Origin: Bugula neritina
Lineage: Eukaryota; Bryozoa; Gymnolaemata; Cheilostomatida; Bugulidae
Direction of reading: 5' to 3'
Length of the DNA: 64,000 nucleotides
NCBI GenBank assembly: GCA_964035545.1
Contig: OZ037766.1
Location: forward strand, 19,185,581-19,249,580
The position numbers were made by a program, and so were the translations under genes. The stretch's first letter is position 1. Every line of letters starts with the position of its first letter. The notes beneath the pieces are model-generated. The model did not search any database. It was not told the origin of the DNA and worked only from the letters and a program-made list of their open reading frames with translations. Below are positions 32,893 through 45,473 of the stretch, piece by piece.

Positions 32893-34100
32893 TGTGACGC
32901 TTATACTCAAAGCTGTCAACTAGTAAATGGCTGTACTCTAAGCAAGTCAGCGTTCACTATTCTAATGCGAGATAGTAAGCATAACCTAAACTGTTTTCTA
33001 CGATTTTCTTCGTTGTATACTTTTAATACAGCTGCAAGCCATCAACAAATTGTAAAGATAATCCTTCCTTCCAATAAATATTTAAGATATCCCAAGCAGA
33101 CTAAGATGAATTTGCGCGATTATGACAGGTGTTGAAACAGTCTTTAATTATGTAAATGATAAGATGGTCATCAAATGATGCTTAAGTCAAACAGTTGCGT
33201 CTAGTTAATCCTAAGGGCTGGTGTCAACAGAGTAAAATCCCCGATATGAACCCGTCCAATCAAATCTATAAATAATGGAACTCCGAGTACAGTCAACGCC
33301 TTCTCAAATGACTCAACACTTTTTTCAATGATTCATCACAATCATTAGTAGCCAAACATTAGGTAATAAAATAATTGTTTCCATTAAAATCTGACACATT
33401 TAAGTTTTTTGTTAAGCCAATTTTATTAGAAATTTGAAATTATCTATAAAAAATTTGAGCCGTTTATTTATATAATGTAGATATATTATTTGCTTTGGCG
33501 TGAAACCTTAGAATAATTGACTGTATACCAACCACGTACAACTGTTGCAATAAGCTGTTAAATGAACACCTGTGTTGTACACTTGATTCTATATTTTTTT
33601 TAATACTTTGGCAGTGAAGTCTTACCTCTTTGAATTGAATTTCAAAACAATCTAGAGGAACGCAGCTGTGCTGAATTTTACCTCAACAATAATGCAGCTG
33701 TATAACCAATTCATTAATTGTGCAGCTATGCAAACAGTAGATGCATGTGCACTAAAATATCCTATTCTTGTCCATTTGGTAGAATTAAATTAGTTTTGAA
33801 AATACTCTTGAGTAGCAGAAGTCTTTTGAAAAAGTAAATAACTTAATAATATAATATATTTATCACTCCTCATTCTAGAAAATGGCACCACATAGCTCGA
33901 AGAGGCTGACAACTTAGTTCAACTCTTATGATGGCACTGTTTCATGCTTCAAACTTAGCACATCTATTGTGTGCTATAATCAAAAATGTCCCTCTCCCTC
34001 CTCATTGTAAAATAAACCATGGCTATACGGCTAGTAATTGAAACAAAAATTGTCTATTGTTTACATGGTTTCCAGATAAAAAGCAAAAATAATGAACTAA
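32893..34100. other. AT-rich DNA upstream of the receptor gene
   Basis: No gene recognised. The core promoter of the receptor should be in the first part (just above 32892), but I see no TATA box at a fitting distance. Confidence 0.45.
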
Positions 34101-34102
34101 TT

Positions 34103-34165
34103 ATTCGATGGGAATCGATCCCGAGTCCTTTGGCTTGCAAGCAAGTGTGCTACCACCACGGAGGC
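34103..34165 (-). pseudogene. tRNA-like pseudogene or SINE head, copy 1
   Basis: On the minus strand GCCTCCGTGG...GGGATCGATTCCC matches a tRNA gene layout with a B-box-like T arm. The D arm has lost several bases relative to copy 2 and the acceptor stem cannot close. It is about 215 bp from copy 2, and flanking DNA (CCACTGGGTAAACTCAACA) is duplicated too. Confidence 0.5.
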
Positions 34166-34320
34166 CACTGGGTAAACTCAACATTACATCCCAACCAGTT
34201 CTCTGAACTCCACTGGCCTATCTACTACTCCTTCAGTCATCAGGCTCTCCTGGCCACTCAACTCTCTCGGAGTACTACAACTACACTTCACTACAGGCCG
34301 AAATAGCTTGTAAAATAATT

Positions 34321-34390
34321 GCCACCACTGGGAATCGAACCCGAGTCCTTTGGCTTGCAAGCAGGTGTGCTACCATTACACCACGGAGGC
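34321..34390 (-). pseudogene. tRNA-like sequence or SINE head, copy 2
   Basis: On the minus strand it starts GCCTCCGTGGTGTAATGGTA (A-box-like), has GGGTTCGATTCCC (a perfect B box) and ends TGGTGGC, giving a 7-bp acceptor stem with one mismatch and one wobble. The anticodon arm around CTTGCAA does not pair well, so it is more likely a tRNA-derived repeat than a working tRNA gene. If CTTGCAA is the loop, the anticodon would be TGC (Ala). Confidence 0.55.
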
Positions 34391-34410
34391 CACTGGGTAA
34401 ACTCAACACT

Positions 34411-36270
34411 ACAAATTATATTAACAACCTTTACTTTTTTGGCAAATTTACTTAGTTTAGAGTACCTAGCTGACATTTGAAAAATATAATGCTACTTTTA
34501 TGTAAAACAAAAAAACAATTTTAGATACGATTGCAAAAGCAATTGCATTAAAGCATTAGTCTACCATTTTAAATACTAACTATTGAGTAGTTGATTGTAA
34601 AAACAGTAAAGGTAATTACTTTTGTATAACTTTCCTTCATTTCAGAAACTACACTTTTAGATACTTGGCTTAAATGATACCAGAACTTAAAGGATTGCTC
34701 TATCTTGTCTAATAAATGGCCATTTAGGTCAAACACACATAATATTGTGTTTTTCTAAGCATGCATTGACAAAAAGCATTTGACCAAAGGTAGAAAAAGT
34801 TAGTTGAAGTTGAGGGTGTAGATTGGTAACAGCCAAAACGCCGATTTTGAAATGAGCTGGGAACTGTGACGTAACAGCGCCAGCATTCCTGCTGGTCACG
34901 TGACTATACAAATGAATAACTATAGAAATATGACTGTGAGATGTGATCTTTCAGCTCGTAATTTGTATATTTATAGAAGTGCAAATGTGAATTATCTCAA
35001 TCTATAGTTTTTTGACATGTTAAATAACATGTATGTGATAACATTAGGCCATATTTTGCTTGTAAGCATAGAAAAAAGCATTGCAAAAACATGCATTCTT
35101 TAGGATGAATGCCTGCGATCGATCTAAACTAGGTCAGATTGTGCAATATTACGGCGCACCAAAGCTGACCTATATAGCGCACTGTAACTGCTTGAGCGTT
35201 ATTGGTTGATGTTGCGCTCAGCAACCTTGAATACTAGCGTTATAGTTAGCATGTGCAGCATAGTTACTGGCGTTCACACGTCACGTATTAGGCTATTCTT
35301 TTTCATGGCTGAAAATTTTACCTCCCTCAAAATCGGAATTTTGAAAAGCTGTTTTCTAGGCATATATCCCTTTGCAAAGTCACAATTGTTTGCATACACA
35401 TTAGATTATAGTTCATAATTATAATGTGATTGTAATAAACTAAGATAGAGCAATCCTTTAATAGTTGAAACTCACGATTTCTTCACTTGACAATAAAAAA
35501 AATTGCATTATTAATCATATAAGTTTTTATAACTTCACCAGTAAATTACAAAACTCAAAAACTGGCACAAAAGAGTGTTGTCCAAAGCAGATATTTGATT
35601 AAAATAAACAAGAATAATTGTAATGGCCGTGGGACATGTATGCCCCTCTTGTCCATTAGGCACATAAACACTTACGTGTAACTGTAGTCATCAAGGTATG
35701 AAAACATTCCATTAGTCACGCTCCGGCTAACATTGTGAAATGCCGCACTTTCTGATGTAGTTGTGCAGGGTACCATTCCAACCACCAAGGTCCCCACTGC
35801 TGCACATACCAGCCAATCAGAAGACAGTCTCTCCTTATAAGGAGAGCCCAGTCTCACTCTACGCTTAGATGTGCTACAAAGCTCACTACTGTATTGAATC
35901 TCTGCCTTATATACTTTTTCATATTGGTTTAGTTTTTTATAATTAGTGTTTCAAATATATCTATTCGTTCAATCATAACAACTACTCGGTTCTCTCCCAC
36001 AAACCTCGTATAAAAGTCATGCTCTAGCAGTGCAAACACACAACATAATCCACACTGGTAGTAGCCGGCAAAACTACAACACAATCATCGACTTTCTACA
36101 GATTGATCTTAGATCGATCTTGCTGAGATCGACCTGAGCTGGTCGTCTCTTCAGATCGAACTCATATTGATTTCAAGTTATTAAGACCATCGAAAGAGGC
36201 CAGATCGATCTAAGAAGTAGAAAAAGACTGCTTGCTAAATTAATTTGTGCTAATAATGTAGATTTTGCGG
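34411..36270. other. No gene recognised; short foldback near 36085-36230
   Basis: Only small frames without motifs are present. Around 36085-36230 the text GATCTTAGATCGATC and its inverse GATCGATCTAAGAAGTAG form a small imperfect foldback; GATCGATCT also occurs near 35117 and 39020. Confidence 0.45.
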
Positions 36271-36639
36271 CTTAGAATAAATTAGGCAGGGAACATGACC
36301 CTCTGTATGATAAGAGAGAAAAGAGCAGGTATAAGTGTGAGTGTAGTAGTCTTTATTGAAGCGTTATTAGATTTATCTTCTATGAGCTCCGGTTGTATAT
36401 TGAATTATATAGTGGCACAAAAGCTCGTTCTAAAAACTTTGAAATGTTGGAGTGTCCGAATGAATAACAGTTGGACAAACAGGTATCAGACATTTCGAAC
36501 CTCAGTCGCAACCAATTTACACAAAGCAAAAAGAGCGAGCAATAGTGAGAGAATAATTCTTGAAAGCCATTACACACACCCCCATAAAAGAAAGAAAAAG
36601 AAACTTTGGGGATTATAACTAAAGAGAGTAAAATATGTA

Positions 36640-37848
36640 AAAAAACATATATGTACCACCCTACAATAAACTATAATCTACAAAGATTATGTCGACAGCC
36701 CACCACCAAGAGATAAACTAGATAAAACTTTCAGTATCGACGCCCAATGTCTGAATTTTCAAGGCTGCTCACTCACCTCCGGAGGGCGGACAGTTTTTCT
36801 TCAAAACGCTGTACTTGTCTGCAGGGGCGGTGGACTTCATCTTCGTAAGGACAGGGAAGTGGCCAGGGTACTATACTAGAGGGCCGGGACAATCGGTTGC
36901 CTTTAGGCTTTTTGGCCTTCCGCCAAGGAGTAACGAGACCGAGGGTCTGGTGTGGGTTTGGCATTTCTGTCGACCCGAGCTAGCACGGCTCGAAGATGTT
37001 AGATGACTGCTGGCTGGGCAGCAACTACAGGCTCCTCATTGTTGTCAGTTTTCTCTCAAATGGGCCTGTACGCTGGGAATCCCATGACGAGAGCTACCTG
37101 TTTGTAGGGTTCCCAATGTGCGGCATAATGAGATCCCAGAACTCTGAGAATGTGGCCTCATCGACCACAAATTTCTTGCCCATGTGGCAACAGGCTTTTC
37201 ACTGGTAGCATAGCATATAGTCCCACTGATAGGAGAATTCTCCAAATGAGCAGAAAACATTAGTGAAATGTTGGAGGCGTGTACCCTCAGTCCCCGAATG
37301 TTGGAAACATTCCGCTCACACTAGCAGCGCATGAGCTTACCCGGCTCACCACATGCCTTGCCAATTTGAAGTTTAGTCTCCTCTGTGGTCCAGTGCTGGC
37401 GGTGTGTAAGCACCTTAGGCTCTCCCAGTGCCTGCAGTTTGCTATCCTCCTTGTCACAAGGGAATCTCATTTGCTGTCCAGGATAACTTGCTCGTCCCCC
37501 GCAGATAGTTGCAAGTCTTTGAGGTCAGAGACAAGCTCACCAGAAACAACGGGAGGGAGCTGTCTGGCTAGCTTAGGGGAACTCCTCGGCTGTTCATAGT
37601 CGAACCAGTGTTCTGGGAAGAGGTGAGTCAGGAAGAGGTGAGTTAGGACGGCTTGGCTCGGCGTCATCACGTTTCATCGCACTACCTGAAACAGTCAGTA
37701 TAGGCCATGACTGGCCGGTCATACTGACACCAAAAACCGGCAGCTGTTTATAAGGCACCTTACGGGAAACTGGTGATCCAGGAGAATCTAGGAGGGTAAT
37801 CAACCCCACGCCCTGATCTAACAATTAATCGTAGAGTGATTCATCTCT
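36640..37848. other. GC-richer, unrecognised remnant
   Basis: This stretch is GC-richer than its surroundings and has several short frames on both strands (for example minus 37467-37670 and 37045-37260) that look like pieces of one broken coding region, perhaps of a transposable element. No motif allows a name. Confidence 0.35.
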
Positions 37849-37850
37849 TA

Positions 37851-38193
37851 GCCTAGGGCCACACGGTGCGTATTTTCGCATGCGAAAATTGAAATCACAA
37901 GTAACAAAGGTGTCCACTGTAGCGTCAGTGATGCGTGATAAATAAAGCTTTCATTTTAAATCGCACTTGCTTTCAATAAAACGCAATTTACTGGAATGTA
38001 GCACTAAAATAAAGAAATTGGGCTCGCTGAATAACTACCAGCCAATTAGGTGGCGGCGACAGAGACGACTCACACTTGCGTTGAAAATGCTGAGCGACAA
38101 GTGCGAATGTTTTCTCAACGCGTACAGTAGACACCGTTGCTACTTGTGATTTCAATTTTTGCAAGCGAAAATACGCACAGTGTGGCCTTAGGC
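37851..38193. mobile_element. Harbinger-like MITE 1
   Basis: The 343-bp element starts GCCTAGGGCCACACGGTGCG and ends with the inverse of GCCTAAGGCCACACTGTGCG, flanked by TTA on both sides (37848-37850, 38194-38196). Inverted arms extend for roughly 90 bp (GAAATCACAAGTAACAA on the left, its inverse near 38140). It has no transposase. A TWA duplication and G-rich TIR fit PIF/Harbinger. Confidence 0.75.
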
Positions 38194-38199
38194 TTAGAT

Positions 38200-39930
38200 C
38201 TATCTAAAAAATTTCAAGTAGGGTGGCTTCTACCCAATTAATTGAAGAGAATTGATGAAACGTTGGGCTAAACTTCTAAAAAAATACCTGGCTGACTGTT
38301 GGTAGAAGACTTGGGTAAAATAATCCTATTTCAAAATTTGGAAGAGCTGAAAGTGTACATCTGATCGCTATTGAATTAAGAGTAGAAATGACCAAACCGC
38401 GTGTTGTCAGATTTTCATCTGACAAACCTGCGGCTATGTGTTCGATCAGTGGTTCTATCAACATTCAAAGAGAAAACCCTGCTCGTCGGAACTTATCCAA
38501 TTTTTGGCACGCGTTCTCAACTCTTTCAGGAGAACTTTTTCATTTTCTGAAGCAACCTCCAACGTGGAGACCGGAGTATCTACTTGTACCAGGTGCATAA
38601 CCTTTCCATGGTGACGTATCCATTCCTGCCACCCTACGTCAGGGAACTTCATCCAAGGATTGAGTGGCTAGCTAGAAGATTTTTGACTTCCAACTTCAAT
38701 ATGTCAACTCGGACCTGCTGCATCTCCAACATCTCTGTTTGCAGGCCTTTCACCATGTCCAGCAACATGGTGAACTGCATGGAAGTCGGCATGGTGGAAG
38801 TGGCAGCTGCAACTTGAGTCACCTCTGGCTCCTCTTTCTCAACTTGATTGGCAGTGAAATTGGCTCCGTGGAGGCACTCTACTTGATAATAAGCCCTTTC
38901 CATGGTAGTGATTTTGGCCACCAGGTAATAACTTTGCAGACCTACGCTACTGACGCTATGGGGTGAACAAATTATACTTAACAAATTTTTTCAAGTACCT
39001 TTCACTTAAGCGGAGGCAACTATGTGATCGATCTGACATTCTCATGAAAAAACGATTGATCTGAGCATAGTTTTCAGACTGATCTCGATGAGATAAATCT
39101 GAAATCTATCTATGGAAAACCGGTAAGTGTGATTGTTACCAACATTTTGCAAGGTTGTTGCTTCCACCATTACCATCACAATTCACTATTGAGTAAATAT
39201 AAGCTTCATGGGCACAGCAACGTAAGTTTAGTTACTGCAGAGCAGGTACAAAACAACAAGTACAAATTTGTGTTTTTATTTGCTAGCAAGTGCTTCACTT
39301 GTATATTGTGGTAAAACAGAAGTTTACTCTAATCTTATAGTTTTAATATTTACCGTAGCATTCCATATTTTTGCACATTGTTTTTTGTCTTAAGCTATTT
39401 GCTTTGTCAGTAAAGGAAATATTGTAATAATTTGTGGGTTATTGAATGAAATCAGGCAGAGAACGTAACTCCTTGTTAGAGAAGAGATGAGAGAGAGTGT
39501 TGAATAGTGCGTGCTGTATATCTTTATTTCTTTACTTGATCCTTCCAATCTGAGCTCCAGTCCTCAAATGACTGAAGCGATCAGAATGGGCTTCCTTTTG
39601 TACTAGCAGAACAAAGTAATTCTAGAACCTTCGACCAACAGTGGGCCAAAGTTCGGCAGGGCATGCCAACTTTGGCCTACTGTCGGTTTACATGAATCAG
39701 CAAAATTGAACTCGACCAAGTGTAATAGTTCCTTTCTCTAACCATCAGTTTTATAACACTCCCATGTAGTCTTCATCATTCCTTAACAGGTTACCAAACC
39801 ACTTCAGCTCAGGCTCTCACAGACTCTCAATCCTACTCTTTCAACACCTGCTGCTTGCCTGATGTACTCATTTTTATCTTATTCTTTTTACTGTCATTAT
39901 TACTCTTGGCATTATCAGCTCTGCAAACTT
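38200..39930. other. No gene recognised
   Basis: Minus-strand frames at 38276-38464, 38458-38652 and 38649-38984 look like pieces of one decayed coding region (one piece has an amphipathic stretch, LLDMVKGLQTEMLEMQQVRV), but no family is evident. A possible dispersed repeat starts near 39455. Confidence 0.35.
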
Positions 39931-40184
39931 TAAGCGTAGGGCCACACGACGCGTTTTACACGCGCGCGACATGCGAGAAATCCCATTTAGCCCAAAAATT
40001 GGACATCGTAAGTGGAATTTTTATGCGTCTAACATGCTGAGCAAGGAGTGCGACAAGCTCATGCGTGTTTGATCTAATTGGCTTATTATCATTTAGCGAG
40101 CACACTTTTTTATTTCAATCCACGTTTTAGCAAACTGAATTAAAACAGTTTCACATAATTTGCATTTCCTCTTTTATAATATCT

Positions 40185-41627
40185 AATGCCCATGACACAC
40201 TACAGTCGAAACTCGACTGTGGCGGCCATTTTGAAGCTGCTCGCGCATACCTTCAACGTCACGTCCTACTTTTTGCTGGTCACACTACAGTTCACTACGA
40301 ACGATGAAAGCTAACTGTCTCTAGTCTCGCAGTAAACTTTTAAACCAATAGGAATGCCATAAATCAGTTTCTGCAGTATCCACAGTAACCAACAATTAAA
40401 TTTAGCGCAATTTTTTGAGATTTACCAGCATAATTTAATAAGATTTTCTAGTTATTTTTATTCTAATTTACTAGCTTCAATTATTCAAAATTACTAGCTT
40501 TATTTAATGAGATTACCTAGCTTTATTCAAGCTCATTCACTAGCCTAAAGAACTAAATAGTACGCTAATAAAATTCAACCAAATTAGAAAAACTAAATAT
40601 GCAGATAAAATTCAGCAAAATTTTCATTGATTTATTGAAACTTTCATACATAACTTCATCATAATTATTTTAAAAGTAAAATAATATAATTTTCGAAGAA
40701 CCAAATCAAATAATAATGCTCGCTAGTAGCACGTGGAAAAAGTAAAAGCACTTAACCAATCAGGGTTTACCTGGCCAGTCAATGATTGGCTGATCGCTCA
40801 ACTTCAGCGATGACAGTTCGACATGTCGAACTTTCATGGGGCTGCCACACTACAGTCGAAACGGCCATCTTGAACGCGTTTTCGAGGCTAAGCGATGGCC
40901 TCTGTGACGTCACAACTGTCTGATTTCTGAACGCAACTGTCAGTTTTTCGCGATGCGATGAAAGTTCGACATGTCGAACTGTCATCGCTGAAGTTGAGCG
41001 ATCAGCCAATCACTGACTGGCCAGGTAAACCCTGATTGGTTAAGTGCTTTTACTTTTTCCACATGCTACTAGGAGCATTATTATTTGATTTGGTTCTTCG
41101 AAAATTATATTATTTTACTTTTAAAATAATTATGATGAAGTTATGTATGAAAGTTTCAATAAATCATGAAAATAAGTATTTATTAGATAAATTTTACTGA
41201 ATTTTATCTGCATATTTAGTTTTTCTAATTTTGTTGAATTTTATTAGCGTATTATTTAGTTCTTTAGGCTAGTGAATGAGCTTGAATAAAGCTAGGTAAT
41301 CTCATTAAATAAAGCTAGTAATTTTGAATAATTGAAGCTAGTAAATTAGAATAAAAATAACTAGAAAATCTTATTAAATTATGCTGGTAAATCTCAAAAA
41401 ATTGCGCTAAATTTAATTGTTGGTTACTGTGGATACTGCAGAAACTGATTTATGGCATTCCTATTGGTTTAAAAGTTTACTGCGAGACTAGAGACAGTTA
41501 GCTTTCATCGTTCGTAGTGAACTGTAGTGTGACCAGCAAAAAGTAGGACGTGACGTTGAAGGTATGCGCGAGCAGCTTCAAAATGGCCGCCACAGTCGAG
41601 TTTCGACTGTAGTGTGTCATGGGCATT
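40185..41627. repeat. Long inverted repeat X, arms of about 650-670 bp
   Basis: The left arm 40185-40834 (starting AATGCCCATGACACACTACA) is repeated in inverse at 40957-41627 with very few differences. Arms contain no ORF. Between the arms lies a copy of the Y repeat (40835-40956). Confidence 0.92.
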
Positions 41628-41751
41628 ATTGCATCACGAAAAACTGACAGTTGCGTTCAGAAATCAGACAGTTGTGACGTCACAGAGGTCATCGCTTAGC
41701 CTCGAAAACGCGTTCAAGATGGCCGTTTCGACTGTAGTGTGGCAGCCCCAT
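40835..41751. repeat. Inverted repeat Y, arms of about 120 bp, interleaved with X
   Basis: The left arm 40835-40956 starts ATGGGGCTGCCACACTACAG and ends in TTTTTCGCGATGC. Its inverse is at about 41634-41751, outside the right X arm. Order is therefore X, Y, X-inverse, Y-inverse. X and Y share the terminal motif CACACTACAGTCGAAA, so they are probably relatives. Confidence 0.88.
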
Positions 41752-41896
41752 AAAGTCACTTTGCCGATTACGTAATTTTAAAAACAAACGTCTGTAGGCG
41801 AGCAGTAAAGTTAAACGCTAACATCATTGGCTAATAAATTTTTGCACTCGTAACACACGCACTGTGTGTGGCAGGTCTATATGGCCCTACGCTAAG

Positions 41897-44850
41897 TCAG
41901 CTTCCTTTCTTCCACTTATAGTCTCACCGCCTGTCTTGTTCATATGTTGTCAAAGTTCTCTCTATCTATTATAGTCTGTTTGCGCCCTTCTCTCTGTTTT
42001 TTAACCGCAACCTCTATTTCTTGCATGATAGCTCCAAAAAAACCTGAAACCATTTATGCATTCTGATTGAAACTCTCCATATACCCTGATTTATATACAA
42101 AAATCTTTTTACCGTGTATGAATTGCATATGCAACACACCAAGAATAGCTTACTAAATTTTTACATAATGAAATTATGAATACACAGCAATTTTTTGGAA
42201 AACAATAATTAATCCTTGCTTAAAGTATTTATTAAAAATAGTTATGTTTTACCACTAAATATTGTTTTAAGAGCAACTAGAAAGTTACTTTCGTATTTGC
42301 ATGTTAGGTATATTGCAGACTGCAACTATCAGCAACATACCCTGTGATCTCGTTGGCTGCTTTTCTGCTTAGCTGCCAATTATAACCTGAAAAATATAAT
42401 TAATGAACTTTTTTAGCTGTTTAGACTGTATGACTTACATTGGCCTTGCCTTTGCTATTATAATCTTAGCAATCTGAAGGGCTCAAATTTGAATTTATGA
42501 CCTTACATATTCAAAAAAGTAACAGTAAGCATCTTGCAAAAAAACTATTAATAGCTGTAGCAATGCTTTTATGAAATCTACGTTTAGTAGCAAAATGCTT
42601 TAATTTTTATCAACTTACTAGACAGACAAATAAACAAATATTGTTACTATCTTGAGTTTATTTATTGTGCTTTTCTCAGTCTTTAATTAGATAGCATACT
42701 CTGTTGTTTTATATTTCGTTGTCATATACTCATGTACTGTTAAGTGATCTTTTTTAACTTTTAGATAGTACTTTGTATACCTCTACAGTCGTAATAGGTT
42801 TCAGTGTGTAATATATATCACAGAGTGCTAATTTTGTAGCATATTACATATAATGTGTGTGTGTGTGTTTTTAAATGAAATTTACATTCTACAGCATGAG
42901 AATAACTTAAAAATTATGCATCAAGTAACAGTGAGTAAGTGTTAAGAATGATTTGAGAATGTTGCAATAAGCTGGATATCTTTGAACAAAGAAATTCTTC
43001 TACAATTAACTTTCTTAAAGCATAAAATTTCTATGCTGCTATATTTCAATAGACTTATGTTATGGTAATTTATGTAAATCAAACGTTTTCAGTAGATTAA
43101 AGCAGGTACTTTCTGTATGTTGAAATTATAGGAAATTTTCAACTCTGCATAAAACGTTTTTATATACTAAGTGTAAAAAAAGCCCAACAATAGCAAATTG
43201 AAACAAATGAGGGCAAAAAGATCATTGCAACATTAAGTATAATTGATTGTCAAACAATTATAATAAATTGTCGTATCAGTATAATAATATAATGTCAAAA
43301 ATAATCCTAATAATTGAGCTACAAGTGCATTAATATTATTTCTAATAAATCGTTTTGCAGCTATGTTAGCTATTTTATACTTTCTTTCTGTATTTTGTAT
43401 GGCACAGTTTATGTGTAGCTATTTGGGTCACTGCAAAAGGCTAGCTTTTAGGCTATTGTATAAATCCAGTACTTCATGTCATCCATTCTCTTTTATTCAG
43501 TTTTTGGCAGTTAATACACATCTCTATTAACACACAACATGGAAGTTATAGCACACTATTGTTACGCAGCTTTTTAGGATGCTGTAACACCTTTCAAAAG
43601 CCCAGTAGTTTTCTGACTAGTTGTCAGATTAAAAAGAATGCTTTATTCTCCTTTACAAAGTAGATTTTACGCAGTGACATAACAAAAAATACTCTAGTAT
43701 TTGTAACAATATTTTGTAACAATAATGACATGGCGACAAAAGTTGCAATAAGAGCTATGAATTGAAAGATTAATGTATTATATGCTGCAGTACGCTAAAT
43801 ATTTTGGGTTATACTCTCTACATGATGACCTCCCCTGTCCCCATTTTATGTAAGAAATGTGTTTCTAGATGGTGTCATTCTAGATAAACGACATTCAGTT
43901 AGATGACCCCCAAATACACTTATATATGGTTTCAGTTAGAAGCCTGTGCAGTGGATTTATATATCTTGGCTTGATCTACTACAAGCTTTATTGGTTTAAT
44001 TCAATTTTATGCTATTTATCAATCGTGGGCCAACTTTGATGAATAAATTTTATGTGATAATAATTGATTTTATGTAATATATGCACTGAACGTAATTAGT
44101 TTTCTTTTCATGTGAACATGTGTAGTAGTTTTGTGGGTAGGATGAAATTAAGTGGAGGGCATAACTCCAGTATGGAAGAAACAAGGTGAAGTGCTAGTCT
44201 TGAATGTAGAAATCCTTATTGTAGTATAGGTAGCATATAAAAGTAGGTCTGTATCCTGCGAGCTCCAGTGGTAGACTGATTCTACTCTGTGAGCTCACCT
44301 CTTTATTTACATGGACAAAGCATTTGTTCTGATCCTGTTCAAAAGTCAGAACCCGATTACCGGAAAGCCCTCCGACATAGGACTCCGATATCGGAATTTA
44401 TTCCAACCTTCAGACCCCGACATTGCAATTTGTTTCGAACTTTCGAACAGGATCGAGTTACATGATCGCATTTATTTAAAAATATAATAAAAATTTGAAA
44501 AGACAACTCTTACAATTATATATTATTATCGCAGATTTCCGCTACACATGACTTCAAAACTCGACAATTAATAAATAAATAATGGTTTAAGAATTTAAAA
44601 TTATGGGCTCTATTACTTAAAATAATTACACCATCAACTAGCTAACTACAGAAACTTAGAATGAGTACACCAAATTTTGACTTTTTAAATTGGTTGTTAG
44701 TAAGTTGTCAGCATATCTAGCACAGCAAAGTCGCAGGATTGCAGTTTATTGTTTTTCTTAATTATTGGTATGTGTCTTATTACTTTTATAATATTTTTTC
44801 ACATTAATATGATCAGCTTTTAATTTTAGTCATAACTATTACAGTTTAGA
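41897..44850. other. AT-rich DNA, no gene recognised
   Basis: Only short AT-rich frames occur. A short (GT)n run lies near 42854-42868. A possible dispersed repeat with GAGCTCCAGT starts near 44150. Confidence 0.5.
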
Positions 44851-45473
44851 CATTAATAGTCTAGAAGTAACCTCCCAGAAAGTGCTCAAAAAATTGGCTT
44901 ATTACACTTTACTAGGTGGCCACTCAAAAAAAGTTGCTTCTAGATCAGAATTTTCCGCTGATTCTAAATCTACAAATTCTAGAATTTTATCTTTACCCAA
45001 ACTCAAGTTATTGCAAAAAACAAATCGACATTTTGAATGGGTGATAAAAAGAGATGTGGATTGTGCAAAATAGTATCCAATTTTAACAAGCTATCTTGAA
45101 GAAAAAATATTTGCTAAAATATCAAAAATAATTGCCTCTTACTTAGAATTCTATGCTGATACTGAATTTAAAGACTGCAAGAAGCTATATCAAATTAAAA
45201 CCAAGTTGTTTATATAAACATATATGTTTGTTATGAATCGCCATATTGCATGCGGCATAAGCATGCAGAATAATTGTATGACCAAGCTATTTATACAAAA
45301 ATAAAAACAAAGTCATGCTGATGTGTGAAAAAACTATATTTATAAAATTATAGCACAAAATAAATCTTGAAATGAATAAATATTGAAATCTTTTGAGCAC
45401 AGCCCAAGTGAATCATTTGCTAGTCTGTCAGTAGCTGTTAAACATCTGCAAAAATCAACAAGGTTCTGTAAAA

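Larger units (their letters stand above)
39934..41892. mobile_element. Harbinger-like MITE 2, enlarged by nested inverted repeats
   Basis: The left end GCGTAGGGCCACACGACGCG (39934) and the right end, inverse of GCGTAGGGCCATATAG (to 41892), are flanked by TAA (39931-39933, 41893-41895). The termini resemble MITE 1. The element's own DNA appears to be 39934-40184 and about 41752-41892; the middle is filled by another repeat family. Confidence 0.7.

Noticed and set aside
34321-34390. A working tRNA-Ala(TGC) gene
   Set aside because: The anticodon arm does not pair and the acceptor stem has a mismatch; the duplicated flank suggests a repeat.
35100-36230. GATCGATCT words as a regulatory array
   Set aside because: Few, unevenly spaced and partly explained by a small foldback.
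38276-38984. A HEAT-repeat-like or coiled-coil host gene on the minus strand
   Set aside because: The frames are short, separated by stops, and I find no splice pattern that joins them.
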